From Pictodentalium vernedei (taxonomy: Eukaryota > Mollusca > Scaphopoda > Dentaliida > Dentaliidae): a stretch of 64,000 nucleotides of DNA. Each line of letters begins with the position of its first letter. Within the stretch, counting starts at the first letter, position 1. Shown here one piece after another: positions 20,079 through 31,132 of this stretch. Below the pieces are notes generated by a model. That model was given only the letters and a program-made list of their open reading frames with translations. It had not been told where the DNA came from and ran no database searches. Both the position numbers and the translations under genes were made by a program. The stretch spans positions 68,188,790 to 68,252,789 of the forward strand of contig CM062292.1 in NCBI GenBank assembly GCA_031216915.1, read 5' to 3'.

Positions 20079-20766
20079 CAGACGAAGCGGCCCATGGATG
20101 AAATGGCCCAGATTAATTTTGGTCAAAATGGCCCAGCTTTTGAGACAGAACAGCCCAGATTTTGAGAAAGAATGGCCCACATTTTTGGACTGAACGGCCC
20201 TTATTAAAAAAAACTCATTAAAATTTTTTTTCTTATGCCCCATTAATTTTTTTTACATGAGTACTAACGACTGTATTGAAGTTGATTATTATTATTATAT
20301 TGAAGTTGATTGAAGGTTAGGAAATGTTTTTACAAATTTTGTAACATCTCAACATCTGTACTCTCACACCTGTGTAGTGTTTTTACTGTGATTTAGTGTT
20401 TTGTGGATAATGTCAGCGGTATAAATAGGAAGGGATTATAAAAAGGTATTAAATTACCATGTAAAGTGTACAAAGCAATGGTCAAGAATTATCATTTTTG
20501 ACTTGTGTATTTATTACAATCATTCTCAGTCAGTTACAATTATCAAGGGTACTTTTTCTTTACTAATACACTACGACCTCTGCCCACCTAACTGTTTGGA
20601 TGTCATGCCCACCTAGTTTGGTGGATTGGGCTTGATCATTATTAGTTGGACTGATTTATAAGTACATCACTCACTATCCTTCATCATATTTTATGTATGT
20701 GTCTATATCTTCTTCTATGTACCTCTTTCTATCACGTTAATCATATAGAGTGATGAATAAAATGAC

Positions 20767-20835
<69 letters not shown>

Positions 20836-21448
20836 TATGTCATGTTATTTCAGCTGTAATACCGACTTTGATATTTTGTAGGATGTCCACAAGAAAATGT
20901 TATTAACATTTTATTGTGGTCATTGAACAACTTATTTTGACTGGTACTGTAATCTAGTGAGAAGTGGGGGGAGGGGGTGCACACACCAGAGAGTAGCCGG
21001 AAAAGAACCGTGTAGAAAGCAATGAGCAATAGTTATCATTTTACGATCTGGTGTGTTTAACCAAATATGAATTTAATTTTTTCGTTTATTTCAGATGAAC
21101 AGAAACTAATCTTTTTCTTTTACTGAAGGTGTTTCACTTAAGTCCAGCTTAGTACCTCCTAGTGGTGTGAACCAGTCACACAAACCATTCAGTTTACGAA
21201 TAATTCGTGGCTAAATGTGAACAGGCAAAACTCCGACCCCATTATAATAAGTATTTTTTGCTAAATCCAAATAACATTTGTAAAAAAGTCAATGGGACCA
21301 TAAGAAATAAAAAAAATTTAAATAAGGGCCAGTCTGACCAAAAATGTGGGCCATTCCGTCTCGAAATCTGGGCAGTTCCATCTCAAAATCTGGGCCATTC
21401 TGACCAAAATCAACCTGGTTCATTTCGTCCATAGGCAGTTTCGTCCTG
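20079..21448. mobile_element. Long-terminal-inverted-repeat element (about 1.37 kb)
   Basis: Inverted arms of about 140-150 bp lie at 20079-20225 and about 21300-21448. The left begins CAGACGAAGCGGCCCATGG; the right ends CCATAGGCAGTTTCGTCCTG. Within the arms a TGGCCCA-type phrase recurs several times at about 20-bp spacing. The interior is non-coding and includes an AAT microsatellite. The left end is 18 bp from the cyclin H acceptor. Superfamily is unassigned; no clear target duplication was seen. Confidence 0.7.
20771..20835. repeat. (AAT)n microsatellite
   Basis: About 21 uninterrupted ATA/TAA trinucleotide units inside the long-TIR element. Confidence 0.95.
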
Positions 21449-21609
21449 TTACAAAAAGAAATACTGATGTGAATGCACAAATATTTAGACCTAGAAAACA
21501 ATCACATCCAAACAGTGCCATTTTAAAAATCCTATTCAAATGTTATTTTTCAATTTTTGCCTCCAAACATTGTTTACGATTTCTCTTGTAAACAAGATCA
21601 TACAATCTT

Positions 21610-21650
21610 ATTCTAATATAAGGTCATAAGCTATGTTTTTGACGTGAAAA
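21610..21650. mobile_element. MITE M4 left remnant, bordering DIRS copy D
   Basis: ATAAGGTCATAAGCTATGTTTTTGAC matches the arm of the palindromic MITE family. The continuation of that arm (GGGCTAATCAAGAAATTT) is found at 38803-38820, just past the other end of D. This suggests one MITE split by one insertion. Confidence 0.55.
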
Positions 21651-22540
21651 TGATTAATTTAAAGTAATTTGTATATTTTTTATACTTACCAATGGCCCAG
21701 ACTATCTGGTGCAAACTCAATATTATCAAGGGCCAAACACAAATTTTGAACCCCCAATCCCCCAAATTTGCATATAATACCGAAAATTAAAAGTCCTATC
21801 TGGCCTTCCATACTTTTCCATCTGCGCATGCGCAGTGGTGAGGAAGAGATCAGAATTGACACCAACATCATTCTTTGTAGATGAGCACACTAATAATAAC
21901 TCAGCGGGGAGGTATGAGTGCCCACCCATGGGAGGGCCATCCCCTTTTGGGCCATAGTTAAGTATAAAAAATATACAGATTACTTTAAATTTATCATATT
22001 TTTATACTAATAACCAATGGCCCAGACTAGCTGAATCGTAAAAAGGCGGAGAGCCTAGGACTTAAGAATTAGAAGACCAAATATAGCTCCTGAGCCTGCA
22101 TTCCAAGGTGAAAGGAAATTAAATTTAAAAGGAATTACATGTATGTCTCTCTATACAATAATAGAGAAGACATATCATAAATAAGGAGCCAATCCAAGTA
22201 ATTCCGTAATCTCAGCATGAAAGATTATGCTAAATGTGTGTAAAAAGCCCCCAATTTAAGGCTAGTCTGGACAAAGTCCCGTAAACTATGATGGTGTATT
22301 TGAGAGTGAGAGATCAACCCCCACAAACATACGCCATATATAAATAATAAACATGCTGTATCAAAGATCAGTAATAATCTACAGACAGAACAGCTTCACT
22401 CATAGTTACACACTTATCAAGCTGGATGAGATGAAGAAAAATCACAATCAAGGAATATTCTTCAAAACAGAGAGGGAAGCACTCTGGAATCAGTGAAAAG
22501 CGATACTAAATAATCCAAATATATTCGCCCAATAAGCACC
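21651..22540 (-). mobile_element. 3' end of old-subfamily DIRS copy D
   Basis: It holds a right terminal repeat (from about 21690, ACCAATGGCCCAGACTATC, with TGCGCATGCGCA near 21827), an internal complementary region at about 21949-22030, and a decayed 3' non-coding part recognisable by CTAGGACTTAAGAA and GGAATTACATGTATG against the young copies. The recombinase coding region is missing. Subfamily-specific words (GGCCCAGAC, GTTATTAGTATAAAAAT) match the terminus at 38793. The right boundary is approximate. Confidence 0.75.
21949..22030. repeat. Internal complementary region of copy D
   Basis: The first half (GTTAAGTATAAAAAATATAC onward) is complementary to the D low tip 21651-21700. The second half (ATATTTTTATACTAATAACC) is complementary to the D high tip near 38775-38795. 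The implied circle junction reads ATAAAAAT-ATG-ATAAATTT, so this subfamily has ATG where the young one has GTT. Confidence 0.75.
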
Positions 22541-23347
22541 CGGTTAATAATTATTATTAATTATTGGTGCTTAACGCCACTTCAGAAGCTAAGGCTGTTG
22601 TGGCAATCCCGGTAATTAACAGAGCACGCTTCTAACGTATACCGGAGTCGGAATATGTCGATAGGATGAAAACCGGGGACATTAAGTGTACGACCATACA
22701 CTTGTGGTTAATTCCACAAGTTCCACTTGCATCCATTTTCAATTTTTGTGTTGCCATTTTTAAATTGATTCGGGATAAATGGTCATATCGTCAATTTTCT
22801 AAAACTGATGTCGAATTTCGTGTACGCCACTTAGTTTTCATTCTGTGATTTCTCAAAGCGTTTGATTGTTAAATTAGGTTTTGGGGTCATCTATTGTGAG
22901 TTATTTTCTTGTTGGATTATTATAAATATAAATGATGAATGTGATCATGTAAAACAGTCTAACATACATGTTGTAAGCTCAATTTGATTGTCCATAAAAA
23001 TTATATGGGCATTCTTGAGCAAATTTAGAAAATTTAAATTTAATTTTAGAATTTTTTTCCCTGTTACCTCTGTCACGAAATGGATAAATTTGTTTTTCCA
23101 GGAAACACTTCAAAGTGTTTTATTCAGACTCTGACAAATTTTTATCTTCTAGTCCGGAGTAGAACCAAGAAGCAAAACTTACCTGGTCATTCCTTATAAA
23201 CAAAATGCAGATACTGAGATTCAAAATATGTAACCTCTGTCACGGAAATAGTGAAAAATCAACTGACCCTTAAGAAATGCACAATTCAGTGGGAAAAATA
23301 ACAACTGGATCATAGTCAATTAGATGGCATATATAAAACAATCAAAA
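22541..23347. other. Left part of a segment carrying repeated 17-bp motifs
   Basis: No gene is recognised. It contains ACCTCTGTCACG at 23066-23077 and TGTAACCTCTGTCACGG at 23229-23245, the same motif found three times beyond copy C at 31087-31467. A local inverted run lies near 22544-22575. It ends where copy C begins. Confidence 0.5.
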
Positions 23348-23649
23348 GTTAAAAAATTTATAGTAATTTATATATTTTTTATACTTACCAATGACCCAGA
23401 CTTAGCTGGTGCTAACTCCACAAAAACCAGGGCCAAACACAAATTTTGCCCCCCAATCCCCAAAATTTGCATCCAAAACAAAAAGAAATCATGTCCTAAA
23501 GGACCTCCATAGTACGACTCTACTGCGCATGCGCAGTGACGCAGTCGTCCCGAAATTGGCGCCAAATATCATTCTTACTGGCAGTGCCTGGTCAGCGCTA
23601 TGTACTCAGTGGGGAGGCAAGAGTTCCCAACTCAGGGAGGGCCATCCCC

Positions 23650-23737
23650 GTCTGGGTCATTGGTAAGTATAAAAAATATATAAATTACTATAAATTTTTT
23701 AACATTTTTATACTGTACCAATGACCCAGACTTAGCT
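23650..23737. repeat. Internal complementary region of copy C
   Basis: Same two-half design as in B, meeting as TTTTTTAAC-ATTTTTATAC at 23703/23704 and complementary to the two tips of C. Confidence 0.9.
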
Positions 23738-24339
23738 GAATAGTAAACAGGCTGGAGGGCCTAGGACATAGAGGAAAATCCAATAAGCTCAATTATAAAA
23801 TAAAGAGATAACCCCTTAAGGAGAAAAGGAGTATTAGGCTTTACATGTATCTTTCTTATTTAATATTTAAATTAGAAAGATACACTACCCTTAATAATTG
23901 AGCACAATAACATTCATGTTCTCTATTAATATCCAGTATAACCTTTATACTAATTATTATTAAAACAAGCCAATAAATAAAGTAGTCCAGAGAATTGAGA
24001 CTCTTTATAATCATTTAAAAGTGTCCGAGTATTGTATATTAAAGCCCGTTTGACACTTGACATATACAAATGCTTCACACCGAGCTACACTTTAAAAATA
24101 AGACATGAATGAAATTAAACATTAATATTACACTTTAAAACCATCCCGGAAGCGACTCAGAAATACTGTCTTGGAGGAGGCATTCCCTTGCTTTTCACTA
24201 TAAAGCAGGTGACCTAAGGGAACACCCGCCCCCCCCCCCCCCTTCCCCTTGCCCTGGGTCAAATAGCCCAGAGCGAAGAGGGCAGCCGGACGGAGTCACT
24301 GCCGGAACAGAAAGCCTGCATAACTATAGTTGCAACTGT

Positions 24340-26949
24340 TTAGTGGACGACATTCTGAGCAACAGATAACGGACCTAAACAATGCAGGTCTCCAGAAATG
24401 GACTCAATATTTCTGAGATAAAAATTAGTAAATGTGGATGGCTGAGACCAATAAGCAGCCTTCATTAAATCTGTAATAGCAACACTATTAGCATAAGCCC
24501 AGGAAGTAGAAAGAGCTCTTACTTCATGAGCAGAAATCTTAAGCACAGACTGCTGAGAAGAAGATAAATCTTCATACGCAGTACGGATAGTTAACTGAAT
24601 CCATCTAGCAATAGAATGGACTGAAATGTCCTTTCTATTAGGCATCAAAGACAGAAAGAAACGTTTCCGTCCCTTTCTGATGAACTGAGATCTCTGTTTA
24701 TAGATACGTAGTGCTCTAACAGGACAGAGTAAAGGCCTACGCCCGTCTGAAGACGGAAGAGCCTTAATAACAATAGGTTCCGGATATTTATTAGGAGCCT
24801 GATTCTTAGCTAAAAAACCGACGTTAGTAGTGAAGGTGATAGTGTTCCCAACACTACGATAATGAGAATCATCCACCGATAGTGCATGAAGCTCACTGAC
24901 TCTTCTGGCAGAAGAGAAAGCTAAGAGAAAAGCTGTCTTATAAGATAAGAATTTGAAATCTACTGTCCCAAGAGGTTCAAATGGCTTTTCCTTCAATTTA
25001 AGGAGAACCCAAGCTAAATTCCACTTAGGAATTAATCTAAGAGTTCTGGGTCTATTTATCGAAAAGTTTCTAACCAATTTCGATAAAGAGACATTAGATC
25101 CAATTTGTAAACTATCATGATGTGCATAGGTATCAGATAACATAGATCTATAACCCTTTATAGTAACCGGTTGCAGTTTGATTTCGTCAAACAAGTATAC
25201 TAGAAAGTTAGCAATGTCTGGTATAGAGGGATCAAATATATCAACAGAATGATCCCTACACCAACGACGGAAAACCTTCCACTTAGCCGCATAGTTTAGC
25301 GAAGAGGAGGTCCTCCTACAGTTAGAAATCGCGTCCACTGCTCGTCCTGTAAAGTGCTTGCCATGCAAGAAGGACCGCACAACGGAAAAACGTGAAGGTT
25401 GAGACCTTGCGGGTTGTGATGCAGTTGGCGCGATTTCCCCTGCCAAAGAAGATCCTCTCGTGGAGGGAGCTTCCGCGGTAGGTCCCACAACAGACACCTG
25501 AGTAGATTTATCCACGGTCTCTGTGGCGACAGAGATGCTACCAACAGAATCTTGCATTGAGATTGTTTTATCTTTAGCAATACTTGTTGAATTAACGGCG
25601 CTGGAGGATACGCATATCCTATCATTCCGTCCCAAGGGATCGATAGAGCGTCTACAGCAAATGCTCTTGGATCCGGACACGGGGACACATACGTCTGCAA
25701 CTGATTGTTGAGATGTGTCGCAAATAAGTCTATCATTGGCCGTTCCCATTGGTAGCAAATCTGATTGAATACTTGTTTGTTGAGAGTCCACTCCGACGGC
25801 AACAAGCGACCCTTTCGAGAAAGGGAGTCTGCTAGCACATTCAGACGACCCGGTATGTGACGGACCGAAAGAAGAACGTGATGTTCCAACGCAAACAGAA
25901 GGATTCTTTCCGTTAGATTGAACAACGGAACTGAATGAGTGCCTCCCTGATTCCGTATATACGCCACTACTGTCGTATTGTCGGATAGGATTTGGACATG
26001 AGCATCGTGAATAATGTCCATCCAGTGACGTAACGCAAGCCAAATTGACATCATTTCCTTGATGTTTATGTGCTTGCACAGGAATTGCGGATCCCAAAGA
26101 CCCTGGCATCTCGAATCCGTTGGGATTAATGATGCACCCCAACCTGTTTGACTGGCATCCGTCATAATGGTAAAACTCGGATCCGGCAACTGCAGCGGAA
26201 CTCCTTGAGTTAACCACTGAATGTTTGCCCAAGTCTGAATCTCTTGTTTCACTTGATCTGACAAGAGAACGTCTACATCGAGCGAATGAATTTTCACACT
26301 CCAATTCTGAGTCAAGAAAATTTGAAGAGGCCGTGTGCGTAGCCGTCCCATCGGAATGAGATCCGCAGCGGCTCCGCACAGACCTATCAGTCTCATAAAT
26401 TCTCTCGCTGTGACTTTGTCTGTATTTAGACAATAGCGAGCGTAACAACTGACTAATTTCGCTCTGGTTAACGGCAGACGAACGAGATTGTTGTGCGTCT
26501 CGAAGCTCATTCCCAGATGAGTGAATGACTTGGACGGCACCAGATCCGACTTCTCCTCGTTTACTATGAAACCGAGACGTCGGAGCAATAGAAGAAGATT
26601 CTGAACATCGTTCTGAAGCGTTAACTCGTTGCCGTACCTCTGAAGAATGTCGTCCAGGTAGGCCGACGTTACCGCAGACGAATGAGCTCGGAAGTAAATC
26701 ATTACCGAGTTCATTACTCGAGTGAAAGCCCAGGGTGCTAGATTCAATCCGAAGCACATGGCCCGGAACTGATACACCACTCCTAGGACTGCGAAGCGTA
26801 GATACTTTCGGAATGTCGGATGTACCATGACGTGAAAGTACGCATCTTTGAGATCTATGCTCGTTGCATAATCGTTCACCCGAATACTCGCTCTGACCGA
26901 TCGAATCGTCTCCATATAAAACTTCGGAGCGATGATCAGCTTGCAACAT
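24340..26949 (-). CDS. Tyrosine recombinase frame, copy C (869-codon ORF)
   Basis: The last roughly 330 codons are a DIRS-type tyrosine recombinase: N-terminal core-binding part (LNYAAKWKVFRRWCRDHSVD), catalytic Arg in ARRVSELHAL, HEVRALSTSW, and Tyr in STFTNFYLRN. It would integrate the circular DNA copy. The upstream 500 or more codons are the alternative reading of the RT/RNase H region (Ser/Arg-rich, no known domain), so the true start is probably internal. The 5' edge is the deletion junction. The catalytic part looks intact. Confidence 0.8.
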   Translation of the reverse strand: MLQADHRSEVLYGDDSIGQSEYSGERLCNEHRSQRCVLSRHGTSDIPKVSTLRSPRSGVSVPGHVLRIESSTLGFHSSNELGNDLLPSSFVCGNVGLPGRHSSEVRQRVNASERCSESSSIAPTSRFHSKRGEVGSGAVQVIHSSGNELRDAQQSRSSAVNQSEISQLLRSLLSKYRQSHSERIYETDRSVRSRCGSHSDGTATHTASSNFLDSELECENSFARCRRSLVRSSETRDSDLGKHSVVNSRSSAAVAGSEFYHYDGCQSNRLGCIINPNGFEMPGSLGSAIPVQAHKHQGNDVNLACVTSLDGHYSRCSCPNPIRQYDSSGVYTESGRHSFSSVVQSNGKNPSVCVGTSRSSFGPSHTGSSECASRLPFSKGSLVAVGVDSQQTSIQSDLLPMGTANDRLICDTSQQSVADVCVPVSGSKSICCRRSIDPLGRNDRICVSSSAVNSTSIAKDKTISMQDSVGSISVATETVDKSTQVSVVGPTAEAPSTRGSSLAGEIAPTASQPARSQPSRFSVVRSFLHGKHFTGRAVDAISNCRRTSSSLNYAAKWKVFRRWCRDHSVDIFDPSIPDIANFLVYLFDEIKLQPVTIKGYRSMLSDTYAHHDSLQIGSNVSLSKLVRNFSINRPRTLRLIPKWNLAWVLLKLKEKPFEPLGTVDFKFLSYKTAFLLAFSSARRVSELHALSVDDSHYRSVGNTITFTTNVGFLAKNQAPNKYPEPIVIKALPSSDGRRPLLCPVRALRIYKQRSQFIRKGRKRFFLSLMPNRKDISVHSIARWIQLTIRTAYEDLSSSQQSVLKISAHEVRALSTSWAYANSVAITDLMKAAYWSQPSTFTNFYLRNIESISGDLHCLGPLSVAQNVVH
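25296..26915 (-). pseudogene. RT/RNase H of copy C, N-terminally truncated
   Basis: It carries IDLKDAY, YLDD, the RNase H motifs (TDASQTGWG, LSDNTTVV, LADSLSR) and the methyltransferase-like connector, and ends naturally in a short tail GPSCMASTLQDEQWTRFLTV plus six residues. That tail shows the normal RT/RNase H terminus in this family, overlapping the start of the recombinase domain by about 50 nt. The first fingers motifs (VPKPDGSFRPVIDL) are lost with the 1.17-kb deletion, so activity is unlikely. Confidence 0.85.
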
Positions 26950-28261
26950 TATTGGACTGCGACGGAAACTCGGGAGCGATGTCCCTGAACCGCTCGAAAA
27001 AATCAGAGTCCAATGACGCTATAATTCTCCTGTCCGGAAGCGCAGCAGTCTGGCCCGACGGAACAACTTGAGGAAGAAAGTGCCGGATGAAGTCTATGGC
27101 AGCTTTGTGTTGTTCCGAAAGGGATAGCTCCAATTCATCCGTATCCCTTTCACCATCCGGTCGGACCTCCCGATGTTCCCGGTCGTCCGCCCCCGATGCT
27201 TCGGCGGAGCGTACCGACCCAGCGCCGTCGGATAATTCTCGATCCGACACCGTTTCTGTCGGCTGCTGGGATGCTGCGATAAGCTGTGCTATCTGCACTA
27301 GAATGTCCGACGTCGAGACCTGCGGAGGAGCGGTCTTTCGCTGCTTTGCCGAGGGCAGCTCCGCATCGGATGGCTCCCGCATACTTTTCCTATGCGAACG
27401 TCCGGAGTCCATCGGTCTCGAGTCCCTGGCTGCCGGATGGTGTGACCTGGTCGCCGAATAATCCTTCCTCGGCGAAGCTGGCAAGATATCGGAGGTCACG
27501 CAGCCAAGGTGCGGTCGTGTGCGCCGGCGAGAAGAGGAAGCCTTAACAGTCTCTGCGGACTGCTTATACAACGGAGCGTCCCGAGCGACGGACGTATGCT
27601 CCGCTAAAGACACATTTTGTACCACAACATCTGGTCCCAGATGTTGTTGTACGAGAGAGGGGCCTCTCTCGCTCGCGGCCCGGCTGGACCTGGACGAGCT
27701 AGGAACCGGACTAAAAGGCTTCCTCCGTTCTCGTTCACTATCCGCCGTCACTGGGTGTGCATCTATTATTTTTATAGTGCTCGCATCACCCAAAATTTCC
27801 TCTTGGACCGCATCGGACGAACCCGGCTGCCGAACCATTCGGTGAATGGACGCTACACCGGGCGAGCTAGCGGACGACATTTGTCTAATCTCCATGAGCA
27901 CTTTTGCCGCTAGCTCTGTATTTAATTGTGACGACGGACGCACACTTGAAGAGGATAACATGGAAACATCACCCTGTTCTGGTTCCTCTGAAATAGAAAC
28001 TGAGAGAGTAGAGTGACCTTGTGGAGAAAGAGCCGGCATCGCTCTTTCTCCAGAAACAACATATCGTGACACACGTTTCCAATGTTTCTCATCCCAATGT
28101 TCACATACAGGACAGGGATTAATGCGAGAACACTGACTACAATTTATGCAATAATCATGAAAGTCAGAGGAAGATTTCTTCCTATTACAATTTGAACAAG
28201 TTCCTTTCATTGTGAAGGAACAACAATAAGTCCTAGTTACTCGCAAAAACCCCTGACACAA
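26936..28261 (-). pseudogene. Gag of copy C, C-terminally truncated (441 codons)
   Basis: The N-terminal zinc-ribbon-like module and Ser/Arg-rich region are intact up to PSQSNNVA; the frame then crosses the deletion junction and stops. The helical domain end and basic tail are missing. Confidence 0.88.
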
Positions 28262-29097
28262 AGATACATAATAACATGATCCATTAATAAATGAAAAAAC
28301 AATTGCAAAACAAAATAATTTTGAAAAAATATTTTTTCAGAGAAGCCCAAGTTGCTGAAAAGTAACGTTGAGCCCCGATGGATCCGATGGCAAAGTGTGG
28401 TCAAAAATTTTAAAATTATATAAAATAATTAATGAGACACTTTCGGATAATATAAATGTATCTTATAATGAGATAAACTACCTCAAAGACAAACAGCCCC
28501 CCTCAAAAAAGGCTGTTGCCAATGAAAACAAACAGTGTAAACACAGAAGAAAACATGACTCCAGGCACTGAAAAAACTGGCCCGGAATCAGTCCTCAATT
28601 ACACTCTATCTGATGCAAAACAGAGACTCCCAGGGGAGAATCTGCAGAACATCAGATGGAAGATGCAGAACACAAACGTTATACACCCATGGGTGAAAAC
28701 GTAACTATGGGGAAAATAACAGAAAACATTCTGTAACCAAGCAACTCTCCCAGGGAAATTTTAGAAATGAAACTTCTCAAAAATATGCCAAAAGCATGGG
28801 AGAATTGCAAGGGGGGACTTTAGAAGGTTAGGGGAGAGGAAACACTGAATAAGCAGTGCAACAATTAGCAAGAATGACAACAAGAGGCGTTTGCCTCGAA
28901 AATAGGCAACTTAACATAATTTTAACAAAAAATTTTAAGTACAGCCCTGATTATTTTTTGCCACTTCTTTTTTCCTCTCCTCCTTCTATCCTCCTTAGAA
29001 TCACATTTTCTCCAAGAATTACGTGTCTGGCATCCTTTAAACTGAGATTTACAAGCACAAAGATCAGTGAGATGTTGACTGATGAAGGGCCAAACAG

Positions 29098-29286
29098 AGA
29101 ATGATATTTGGCGCCAATTTCGGGACGACTGCGTCACTGCGCATGCGCAGTAGAGTCGTACTATGGAGGTCCTTTAGGACATGATTTCTTTTTGTTTTGG
29201 ATGCAAATTTTGGGGATTGGGGGGCAAAATTTGTGTTTGGCCCTGGTTTTTGTGGAGTTAGCACCAGCTAAGTCTGGGTCATTGGT
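29098..29286 (-). repeat. Left inverted terminal repeat of copy C
   Basis: 189-bp partner of 23387-23575 with the same NRF1-like palindrome and TTTGGCGCC box as copy B. Confidence 0.9.
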
Positions 29287-29299
29287 ACAGTATAAAAAT

Positions 29300-29811
29300 A
29301 TGAATGCCATAATGGTGGATGGTGTCCTACCCCCTTCCCCACCCTTACATTATATTTCTAATATTATTAGTTGGATTGAATATATATTACTCATGTAGTA
29401 ATAATATAAATTGGCTTGAAAGTACATTCTGAATACTGGGGTAGCATGAACATATTTATTCAAGAAATTCCTGGCTTTCCCTAGCTGTAACCATTGAAAA
29501 TTACCCCCCCCCCCCACCCCCCCCCCCCCCCCCCCGTTACCGTGCCCTCATTACACGAGGGGCATAGCCATGATTTCAAAATAGAGGTGGCTTGAGCTTT
29601 AAATGGGGAGCCTGGGTTGAGAAAGCCTGAGGTGGGGTATGGGAGGGGTGTCCCCCTCCCGTATGTGGGGGATGTGGGTGCCCCCCCCCCCCCCCCAATT
29701 TTTTTTTCATATTTCAGCACTCAATTTTCAAGCATTTCGTTGGCACCTGAGAGGACTTACAAGCACGGCGATTAGCCAAATTTCGCCCTCATTGTTCACG
29801 TAAAATTACTG
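29300..29811. other. Intergenic stretch with C homopolymers
   Basis: Long C runs at about 29504-29535 and 29681-29696 flank a GC-rich segment. No ORF was recognised. It lies between copy C and the transposase-like gene. Confidence 0.45.
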
Positions 29812-31132
29812 ATGAAAATAGAATTTGATAGTACTCAAGAAGAAGTTTTAGAAATTCAACGCTCAAAGTTGAAATACTTTTTGAAACATGTCTTCATCAA
29901 AAGGGCTCAGGCTCAGCACTTGGACCAGCTGAAACAAAATCTACCTGTTGGAACTTTTCTGGTACAAACTGATTTCAGCCAGAACTATCTATTTAAATTA
30001 CAAGATGAAATACAGTCAGCATGTTGGGACACACAATCAGCAACCCTGTATACAACCATGATTTATTACAGACCTAAACCTGAAGATAAAATACAATCCA
30101 TACCATATGTACCTGTCTCTGACAGGTACATATGGTACGGATTGTATTTTATCTTCTTCTTAATATTGGATGATTTTAAGCAGAAGAATGACAGTTTTGT
30201 AGTTTCAAGAGTTGAATACCAATCAGATGGCACAGCACAACATTTCAAACAACGATATAGCCATTGCACTATTACTCTGAGTGACATTCCTGTAGCATGG
30301 CATTTCTCAGCAACATCTCATGGAAAGGGCTGTGTGGATGGTCTTTGTGGGACAGTAAAGCGCCGTGCATCAGAATATGTCCTGGGACAGAAAAGTACTC
30401 TGCAAACAGCAGAGATTTGCTTCTCTTGCTAAGGAGATATGTGCTAACATTAACATTATATATGTAACATCTGGCATTGTTGAATCCAAAATGGAAGGGT
30501 TGGACAAACTGTGGAAGCCAAACAATGTGGACATAAAGGGAATTCCTGGCACCAGAGATTCCCATTATTTTGAAAGCGTGGAACCCTACACTATAAAACA
30601 TGCAATGATATCTCACAGCAAAGAGGAAGATATTCTTCAATATTCTTTCATTAGAGGCAAAATTTGTAAATCAGGTCAAACAGAGGGACATCAGCAGGTA
30701 CCCACATTGGTATCATATAAAGTTGGCCAGTGGGTTGTCGTCGAGTTTGATTCAAAAGAGTATTTTGGGCAGATCATTAATTTTAAATGTGGTGAATTTG
30801 AAATTAGATGCCTGAAGTTGACTGATGGTGGTAAGAGCTACAAATTTGAACCAGAAGAGGACATTGTTTGGTATAGGAATGATGATATTTTACAAGTCAT
30901 GGGTAAAGACCCCGTGTTGATTAATAGCAGAGGGCTTTATAAAGGTGACCTGAAACACAACAAAAATTACCTGAATGCTATAAAAAATGTATATATGTTG
31001 TGTGTTGAATTCCAGTTGAACAAATTAAAATGTTTTTGTTTAATGACACATCTTTCCTTAATTTATGGGAATGTCACGAAATTTCATGTAACCTCTGTCA
31101 CGGTAAGATCGAAGGGGAATTCAAATATGTGA
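29812..31132 (+). pseudogene. Transposase-like gene with C-terminal Tudor-like domain, frameshifted
   Basis: The first frame (29812-30432) carries VQTDFSQNYLFKLQDEIQSA, YQSDGTAQHFKQRY and FSATSHGKGCVDGLCGTVKR, spaced like an RNase H-fold DDE/D core. I recall similar proteins dispersed in invertebrate genomes but cannot name the family. The second frame (30365-31132) continues the homology (FASLAKEICANINIIYVTSG) after a one-base shift near 30410. It ends in a Tudor/SH3-like segment (VGQWVVVEFDSKEYFGQI, PEEDIVWYRNDDIL). A 33-nt fold-back at 30086-30154 replaces part of the core. Both lesions make it a pseudogene. Confidence 0.65.
30086..30154. repeat. Fold-back inside the transposase-like gene
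   Basis: The arms GATAAAATACAATCCATACC and its complement extend to 33 nt each, separated by TCT, with one mismatch. It keeps the frame open while encoding nonsense-like residues. Confidence 0.85.

Larger units (their letters stand above)
23348..29299 (-). mobile_element. DIRS1-like retrotransposon copy C, internally deleted (5952 bp)
   Basis: It has both outer tips, terminal repeats 23387-23575 and 29098-29286, and an internal complementary region at 23650-23737. Relative to copy B, 1166 bp are missing across the gag 3' end and RT 5' end. The junction near 26940-26943 is marked by a 4-bp CTTG shared by both parental borders. Otherwise it is almost identical to B and keeps the 11 bp that B lost. 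Confidence 0.93.
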
